Origin: Linyphia triangularis
Lineage: Eukaryota; Arthropoda; Arachnida; Araneae; Linyphiidae
Assembly: GCA_963978545.1 (NCBI GenBank)
Contig: OZ021729.1
Coordinates: 92,906,466 to 92,970,465 of the forward strand
Length of the DNA stretch: 64,000 nucleotides
Reading direction: 5' to 3'
The notes under the pieces are model-generated. The model made no database searches and was not told the DNA's origin. It saw only the letters and a program-made list of their open reading frames with translations. Made by a program: the position numbers and the translations under genes. This document shows, piece after piece, positions 57,083 through 64,000 of the stretch (positions are counted from its first letter, which is position 1; each line of letters begins with the position of its first letter).

Positions 57083-57130
57083 ATATGAAAAACACAATTT
57101 ATAATATATTATAAATTGTGTTTTTCATAT
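57083..57130. repeat. Perfect 48-nt palindrome
   Basis: 24 bases starting 'atatgaaaaacacaattt' at 57083 are followed without any spacer by their exact reverse complement, ending 'attgtgtttttcatat' at 57130. The centre is 'taatatatta'. No mismatch. It could extrude a cruciform or be a tiny foldback insertion. Confidence 0.95.
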
Positions 57131-59094
57131 TTTTTTACATTCAAGATTTCTTATGAAATAATTCTCTTGCATAACGTCCAAATTCGGCTGTATTTCTGTG
57201 AGCAGAATGGCAACGACTTTAAACTTCCATTCACAAATCTTCTTAATATACTTTACGTACGAATTTTCAAATTCAGCAAACCAGCCAATCAGAATATATC
57301 TTTTGAAATTTGACTAATACATCTGGCAACAGCAACAACTTGGATTCGCTAAATTTTGTTTTTGTCATTACAGTGTACAGATATAAATTATTGCCTATTT
57401 AAAACTTATAGAGTTAATAGTTACGATGATGCAAGAATAAATAGATACAAGGACATGAACATTTCTTTTGGATTAGAATTACGGATAAACCAGACTTTTC
57501 GGAAAAGTTATCTGCTTGAACATCTTCCGGTGGTAACCAGGTAGCATTCAGCGCTAAATCGCCAACTTTCAAAAAGTCGCTAAGAGGCATTATGCAATAA
57601 ATCTGAACCTATATTCCTTTCTAATCAGTGCAAATTCAGCTATTACGAATTGAAAACTATCAAAATAAAGAATAAAACCACCCACTCAACTTCAAAATCT
57701 CATATAAAATTTAAAAAAAAAAAAAAAAAAACACTTTTGGCGAAATAGGGCTAATTTTCTCGCCAAATTTGATTTTCAAAAAATTCCGGTTGATTGAATG
57801 CCGGCCGGGTAATTGTCCTTTTACAGTTTTATTTTATTTTCTAAGTATCGCAAAAAAGATTAGGCGAACGTATGATTGCTTCGTTAAGAAATTTCGATAA
57901 GCAACTTTAATTATTTTGGCGTTTCATACGAAACCAGCCCGTAAATTTTAATTGTTCAGTGAAATAACCGATTTTTTTAAAAAATATATGTACGATACTG
58001 TTTAGTTTTGTTGTTTTCCAAGAACTTTCTACAACGTTGCCACACTGACCCTGCTAACGCGTCTCGAGAGCAGTAGGATAATGACGTGGCAAGTATTCTG
58101 GCTCTTCATAAATAACAAAACATTTTCAGTTTCACGGCATTATGCAGCTGAAATAACTTTTTGCTAGGGCATATTTTAAATGCAGGGGGTTGACGAGCGT
58201 CAGCGAGCAGGGGGCGGAGTTCTTATGAAGTACAGTTTCACCCAGGAAATATTGCTGTTTGGCAATTTTGAAAACTTTCTTTTTCTTAATTCATAACCAT
58301 AATTTCAGCCACATAAAAACTAAATGGAATTCTTACTGAGTTGTCTATATGCTGAATTGCTTTTTTTGTTTATATAAGGAGGCATGGATAAAGAGTTGTA
58401 CTGATTGAATTGGCTATTTGAAACATTGTATAAATTCAAGTACATGAAACATTCTTTATTATCTTAACACTCCATTCATAGAAAATCAACCATTTTCTAA
58501 AAAATTAAAAAGAATTTAATCTACTTCGAAATACTCTTAAAAAGTTTTGTAAAAATGTCATTGAATTATAAAAATATAACTTGTTTAATTACGCACTAAA
58601 TTATAGAAACTATGTTTTGCTTTAAATCTAGATAAGAGAAGTTTCTTAAATATTAAAAGATATTTTTGTATAATTAGTCTCTTAAAAAGAAGAATTTGTT
58701 GGTAAATATTCCAATTTCTTTGAAAAGGAATTTCTGGTTTTAAATAAAAGATTATTTATTGAAGTAAAAGATTATTTAAATATTTTTTTTTTTTTTTTTT
58801 AATAATATTGTTTTTGTATTTTAGTTCTTAAGAAAAATTAAACTGAAATTATTTCTGTGTAACCACCAATCAATTTTGAAACAACAAGCTTTTGAATAAA
58901 TTAATTTTGAACAAATTAATTTTAAAAATTTATTCCCTACAATTATAAGACTTTTAAATTCATTCCTATACTTTAATTTAAAATAGATTATGTAGTTAGG
59001 CATATTTCAACTTTGATGCATCCATCTTCGTATGCAATCTTTCCTAAGTAGTGATTTGCGATCTGATTGTTTCGGGCCAAATAAAACACTGGGG
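57131..59094. other. No recognised gene
   Basis: At 58178-58217 'gcagggggttgacgagcgtcagcgag' (in two pieces) resembles the GC-rich subrepeats of the Helitron-like family and may be a relic. Long A run at 57713-57731 and T run at 58783-58800. Nothing else. Confidence 0.45.
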
Positions 59095-59236
59095 CAAGAC
59101 ACTTCGGTGTAGCCGTACATGTCCTGGATAGTTGACAGGCGAGTTTCGCAGTGAGGTGGAATTGTGAGTTCGATTTCTCATTTCTGAAACTATAGCAAAT
59201 TCAATGTGTATTTGAAAAAAAAAAAATAATAATAAC
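59095..59236 (+). mobile_element. Possible second tRNA-related SINE
   Basis: 'gtcctggatagttgacaggcgag' (A-box-like, given in part: tagttgacaggcgag) is followed about 35 bp later by 'gtgagttcgatttct', close to a B box (GGTTCGANTCC), and the segment ends in an A-rich run with 'aataataataa'. This is the plan of a Pol III SINE with A-rich tail, unlike family S. The match to both boxes is imperfect, it occurs once here, and no target duplication is clear. Confidence 0.4.
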
Positions 59237-60752
59237 CACAGATTTCTTAAATAAATTTTATATTTTAATCTCAATAAAATACGGAAGTATAGCGATCTTA
59301 CTGTAAGTTAGATTCATTGAATGATTATAAAACCTCTCGACGATTCCTCCCTAAAAGTTCCCCGAAATGCCCTCCGCCTGGAGTGGGAAGAATTCGGGTG
59401 CTCTTTGGGGCTCATGAGGGAGGACATCCTCTTAAGGTGTACCCTACAATTCACGAAAATCAACAAGAATATTCATTTTTTTGTATCATAATATTCTCTG
59501 ATACTTTAGCTTTCAAACAGTTCTAAACTTTTGAAAATATCCTTAATAGTTTTTATGTTACAATCAATTATAGGTAGGTACTTCCCGTGTTAGATACTAC
59601 GTTTTTAAAACTTTAAACCTGTTTTCTGACGAACTGTATTTTGATTATGTCACGTTTTATTCAAACAATGATAATTCACCAACAAAATGTTCAATTATAA
59701 TTTTTTTTTAATATCATAGTAATCTACATAATATGCTAGATGTTTTGAAACTCAATTATATAATATTGGTTGAGAAATTGATTTTTTAGGGATTTTTAAA
59801 ACTTAGAATTCCTTGAAAATATAGAATTTTTTCATGTTTTCACACAAAATAAATTGTAAAAAATACTATTCTATATAAGAGACTTAATTGAGTTCCAAAA
59901 CATTAAAAATAATATTTCGAATCGTTTCCAAGTAGAATTGCGTTTCTAAGTAAATTAGAATTTTATAAATCATTGTTTGAAAAAGGTACTAATTATCAAA
60001 TTAAAGCTTAATTAACAAATTAACAATTACCGAAATTTGATATTTTTTTATGAAATGATTTTAATCATATACTTTCTAACTAATGTAAAAAAGAATTGGA
60101 TTTTTAAACTTAGAAAAAAAAAAAATGTTCTAGAGGGTATACCTTTAGAACAGACTTCTTCGAATCTTAATCAGCAATTTCACTCTAACCTGTTGTATAA
60201 GACTGAGTGACGTCACAAGTGTCCTTCGCACTGGTATAGATCGTATGATCAACTATTATTTAATAAAATTTCTTTTATAAAACAATGGATTTAATATAAT
60301 TACTTAATAAAACATTTTAAGGCAAAATAGTTACGAAATATTTTATCAAGACTGGCCATCTTCTTCTAAGTTCATGACCTTTGGGAAATTTAAAAGCTCG
60401 AAAATCTTGGCCCATTTCCTCCAAAAAGCATCGAAATGACATTTTAATATAATTTATAGCATTCTTAATGCAGCAGTCTTACCGTGTAGTTCTAATTTTC
60501 CAAATATTTTTTATAGAGAGAATGATGGTTTTACTTTTGTTTGATTAAGATATACAATTGAGATGATTTTCTGAAATCTTTATGTTATAATTTTAAACTT
60601 TTTGGTAGTATATCAGAATTAAAAATGATTTATTTTTATCGGTAAATTTGTTTTCGTTAATTTTTTAATTAGCTAATTGCAATTAAAATGACTTATTAGA
60701 ACGTACATAAATAAATTTGTAATTAACTTAGAGGTATGATTTTTATTGCAAA
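59237..60752. other. No recognised feature
   Basis: Very AT-rich spacer before the Helitron pair. No gene or repeat boundary is supported. Confidence 0.5.
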
Positions 60753-61953
60753 CTAGCTGAATACCGGTGCTTCGCTACGAAATTTTACCACATGCCATTT
60801 TTAAGCTAGTCGTGTGGCCCCGCGTTGCGGAGATCCGTCGTTGGTGCAAGTTTTTTGAGCTTCGCTCACCGGAAGGTTCATTGCTACTCAAGATCAAGCT
60901 CGCTTCACTCACTGAAAATTTCATAATAAGCACATGTTGAAAGGTTGTTGCTATGCAAGCATGGGCTCGCTTCTCTCGCTTAAAGGTTCATTGCTGCGTA
61001 AGCATTAGCTCGCTTCACTCACCAAAAAGTAATTGCTGTTTAAACCCTTAATATTAGAAGCCCTCCCCTATCGAGAAACGACATAAAAATTCCCCGTCAA
61101 TACAATAATGTAACACCCATTGAGAATATTTTAACACGTGTTTGAGAAAAGTAAAATTAGGAGGCTAAAACTACTTACGCTGAAATTTTCAGAGCTCGAG
61201 ACCCATTAGATGTCACTTTTTATGAAAACATTAATTAAAAAAATAATTCTAAATAATTCAAAATTTTACCATTCTTTTTGTCAAAAGTCCAATTAGATGG
61301 CCAAAACTACTTTTGTTGAAAATTTCAGAACTGTAGCCCTATTAGAAATCATTTTGTAAAATATGTATTAATTAATTAAAAAATTTATGAAAAAAAGCTA
61401 ATTAAAATTTTGAAATTTTGTTTGTCAAAAGTACAATTAGAAGGCATAAACTACTTAAGTTGAAAATTTCAGAGCCATACCCCTATTAGAAATCGTTTTG
61501 TGAAATATTAAAAAAATTAATAAAAAAAAAAAAAAAAACTAATCGAAATTTTAACTTTTTATTTTCAAAGGGTCAATTAAAACTACTTATATTGAAAATT
61601 TCTGAGCTGTAGCCTTATTAGGCGTCGTTTTATGTAAAAAATAAATAAGTTAATTAATTAAGATAATTAACTAAAAAATAACTAATTAAAATTTTAACAT
61701 TTTGTTTAGCAAAAGTCTAATTATAGAGATGGCTCAAACTACTTATGAGCTGTACCTCTATTTGAAGTCATTTTGAAAACAAAAAATTAATTAACAAAAT
61801 TAATTAAAAAATAACTTATTAAAATTTTAACATTCTGTTTGTCAAAGGAACAATTAAAAAACCAAATCTACATATGTTGAAAATTTCAGAGTTCTACTCC
61901 AATTTTTAGTAGCTTTCTATAGATCCACAGACAGCGTATTTTATTATTATAGA
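60753..61953 (-). mobile_element. Non-autonomous Helitron-like element, upstream of a tandem pair
   Basis: Same family as 9814-11190, opposite orientation. Its 3' end is CTAG at 60753-60756 beside an A (T on the element's strand), with the hairpin at 60766-60779 (outermost pair lost). Its 5' end is TCTATAATAATAAAA, at 61939-61953 on the minus strand. The body has the 'gcttcgctcac...ggttcattgct' subrepeats (60800-61030) and then diverged units of roughly 100-150 bp ('aaaactactt...ttgaaaatttcagag'). The 5' TC directly abuts the CTAA 3' end of the next element. Confidence 0.8.
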
Positions 61954-62954
61954 TTAGCTGAATACCCGTGCTTCACTACGAAAATTTACCATGTGCAATT
62001 TTTTAGTTAGCTGCGTGGATTCGAGTTGCAGAGATCTGTCATTGGTGTATTATAAGACTCAGCTATAGGCGTTTCGCTCGCCGAATGGTACGCAAAACCA
62101 AGCTCGCTGAAAGTTCATTGATACATAGGCACAGGCTTACTTCATTCGTTGAAAGTTTCATTGCCATGTAAGCATGGGCTTGTTCATTGCTGAGTAGGCA
62201 TAAGTCACTCAAAACTAATTGCTACATAAACCTTAATATTAGAAGCCCTACCCTTGTCGAAAAAACAAAAAATGTTCCAAGTTAATACAACAATCACTGA
62301 GTACCCTGTAGATACCGGTTCCCCTATGGCTGTAAAGCATTGAGTGAACTCAAAGCAGGTTGTCATCTAGTGTAAATACTTTGTGTATATTTTAACATGT
62401 GTTTGTGAAAAGCAAAAATAGAAAACCAAATTACTTATAATGAAATTTTCAGAGCTCTAGTCCTACTAGAAGTCGCTTTTTGTGAAAATATTATTTAAAA
62501 AATTTAATTAAAAAACAAGTTAAAATTTTTAACTTCCTTTATGTGTAAAGTTCAATTAGAAGGCCAAACCAAGTTATGTTGAAAATTTCAGGACTGTAGC
62601 CCTATTAGAAGTCGTTTTGTAATAAAAATTGTTAATTAATTAAGAAAATTCATTAAAAAAATTGTTAATTAAAAATTTAACATTCTGTTTTTCAAAAGTA
62701 CAATTACAATTAAAACTACTTAAGTTGAAAATTTCAGATAAATTCCAATATTTGAAGTCACTATTTGTAAAAAAATAAATAATAATTAACAAAATTAATT
62801 TAAAGTCACTAAATAAAATTTTAACATTCTGTTTGGCCTAGAAAACACTAAGAAGGCCGAAACTACTTATGTTGAAAATTTCAGAGTTGAACTGCAATTT
62901 TAAGTAGCTATCTATTGATCCACAGGCAGATACATAGAGAGTTTGTTTTATTAT
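61954..62954 (-). mobile_element. Helitron-like element, tandem partner, 5' end lost
   Basis: Its 3' end on the minus strand is CTAA (61954-61957), allowed by the CTRR rule, with the hairpin at 61967-61980. The body repeats the plan of its neighbour: GC-richer subrepeats to about 62220 and then ~130-bp units. At the other end the 5' sequence stops at 'gttttattatt' where the Ty3/gypsy LTR begins, so the terminal 'TCTAT' is missing. It was interrupted or truncated by that retrotransposon. A segment at about 62275-62385 is absent from sister copies. Confidence 0.75.
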
Positions 62955-63570
62955 TGTTGCGTGGATGGGTTCGAAAGACTTGAAGCCAAAGCAGATTAAC
63001 ACTTGAAGAAATTTATTCCGATATAACTCTTCGAAGATTCTTTTGCAACTCCAGAACTTTCCGTTCTAATCGACTCAATAGAGCTCAGCAGTTAAAAACT
63101 TGATACACAACTGCTAAAATCGCCGCAAAAGACAATGCATTACAGTTCGCTTTTGGAACTACTCTGAATGCTCACTGAGAGACAACCAAGTAAGTAAATC
63201 ACTCACACGCTCTCTTGACCTTATAAAGGGAAGCTTCCTTCGCGAATCTTCTAGAGATAGAAATTTGGAGAATTTTCCAGATCGCAGTCGAAAAGCCCTA
63301 TACCTATACAGTTAAATGGGGACCGAAAATGTCGCCAAATGGTCGCCAAGTTGGCGAGGTTGCCATTAACCATAATGTTAGATGGCCTCCTTGTAAAACT
63401 CGTTTTCCAGTATTATCTCTGTAAAACTAGTTTTTAAGCATTAAGAGACGCATTGCAGGAAAGAGAAGTAAAGACAACTCTTTCACTGCCTTATGCGAAA
63501 TGTACATAAATTTTCCTTTTTACATAATTAATACTACAAAATATTTACAAATATACAAAATTTCGCAACA
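62955..63570 (-). mobile_element. 3' LTR of a Ty3/gypsy element
   Basis: 616 bp from TGTTGCG to CGCAACA, a perfect 7-bp terminal inverted repeat. On the minus strand a TTTATAA box lies at 63221-63227. The bases next to it on the internal side (63571-63580) read GAGGGGGCAA on the minus strand, a polypurine tract, so this is the 3' LTR of an element that runs leftward. It abuts the truncated Helitron-like element. Confidence 0.85.
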
Positions 63571-64000
63571 TTGCCCCCTCACAAGGACTGCACGTACAGG
63601 GCAGTAAAGTCCCCGGAAAAGAAGGCTTACTTTCAAAGCAATAGCAAGCACTCTGCATTCATTACTAAACTATAAAACTTACAAAATTTGCTAGTTTATA
63701 AACAGAAAAACAGAAACATTACTGGTTAAATAGATAAACAATAAACTTACAAATTTATATACACATGTGACCATGGTCTTAATAACTATTTACACTTTAT
63801 ACATTAGGGGGATTACAAACTATGGCATAGTAAACCTGTCGTAATGAAGGACTCTAGGTTTAGAATTAGATGACTTACGTATTCGGACCACGACATCATT
63901 CAGCCGGTTGAGGACTAAGTAAGGACCATCCCTGTGAGACTGAAGTTTGGGAGAAAGTCCTTTTTGGGTTCCAGAACCAAACCTTGTCACCTTCGTGGAA
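63571..64000 (-). mobile_element. Ty3/gypsy internal region, cut by the window end
   Basis: Sequence between the polypurine tract and the window edge. About 63590-63840 is 3' non-coding; further right is the end of pol. The rest of the element, including the 5' LTR and any env-like ORF, lies beyond 64000. Confidence 0.8.
63835..64000 (-). pseudogene. Ty3/gypsy integrase C-terminal end, frameshifted
   Basis: Minus-strand reading from the window edge gives GDKVWFWNP, then after a one-base shift in an A run near 63955-63960, GLSPKLQ, a DGPYLVLNRLNDVV segment and VRI. This is the integrase C-terminal module with the GPY/F motif, typical of Ty3/gypsy pol ends, which helps tether the intasome. Frame change plus position at the edge mean only a decayed end is seen. 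Upstream catalytic residues are outside the window. Confidence 0.8.

Overview
This 64 kb window is AT-rich, intron-poor in appearance and almost entirely non-coding. Homopolymer and microsatellite tracts, Pol III-type SINEs, hAT, Tc1, Helitron, LINE and Ty3/gypsy sequences together say it is animal, most likely arthropod, nuclear DNA. The LINE ORF reminds me of orb-weaver spider elements, but that is an inference from memory and was not tested. I found no intact cellular protein-coding gene, no true tRNA or rRNA gene, and no prokaryotic feature. Every recognisable coding sequence is a decayed transposon ORF.

Layout. 1-9.8 kb holds an interspersed repeat (family C) split by a 5'-truncated LINE with an RNase H/zinc-knuckle ORF end, then a family B repeat split by a Helitron-like element. 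9.8-17.8 kb holds a second Helitron-like element, a solo LTR, family A and B repeats, the first tRNA-derived SINE and small inverted-repeat elements. 18.5-27.7 kb is the best nested block. It has an internally deleted hAT, then a family A copy interrupted by a full-length hAT fossil (8-bp target duplication) and, 16 bp further on, by a 2.2 kb near-perfect palindrome built from an LTR-like sequence. 29-33.7 kb holds more family A copies, a foldback element and a third hAT.

36.0-40.7 kb is the most interesting block. Diverged inverted repeats flank the broken pieces of a long intronless ORF, with an N-terminal CLFCG motif and a Cys-rich tail. I think it belongs to an uncharacterised multicopy animal protein family. 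The ORF has itself been hit by a Tc1 element, an unidentified insert and a SINE, and its tail shows a template-switch signature.

41.9-54.1 kb carries seven more SINE copies, mostly inside other repeats, a Tc1 derivative whose 3' half has been replaced by an inverted copy of its own 5' half, and a LINE reverse transcriptase fossil. 54-60.7 kb is mostly featureless apart from a perfect 48-nt palindrome and a possible second SINE type. 60.7-64 kb ends with two Helitron-like elements joined head to tail and the 3' LTR plus integrase end of a Ty3/gypsy element running off the window.

The elements do not form a pathway. What links them is nesting, which gives relative ages: families A, B and C are old; the hATs, Helitrons, Tc1 and LINEs are intermediate; many SINE copies and the palindrome are young, judged by intact target duplications and arm identity.
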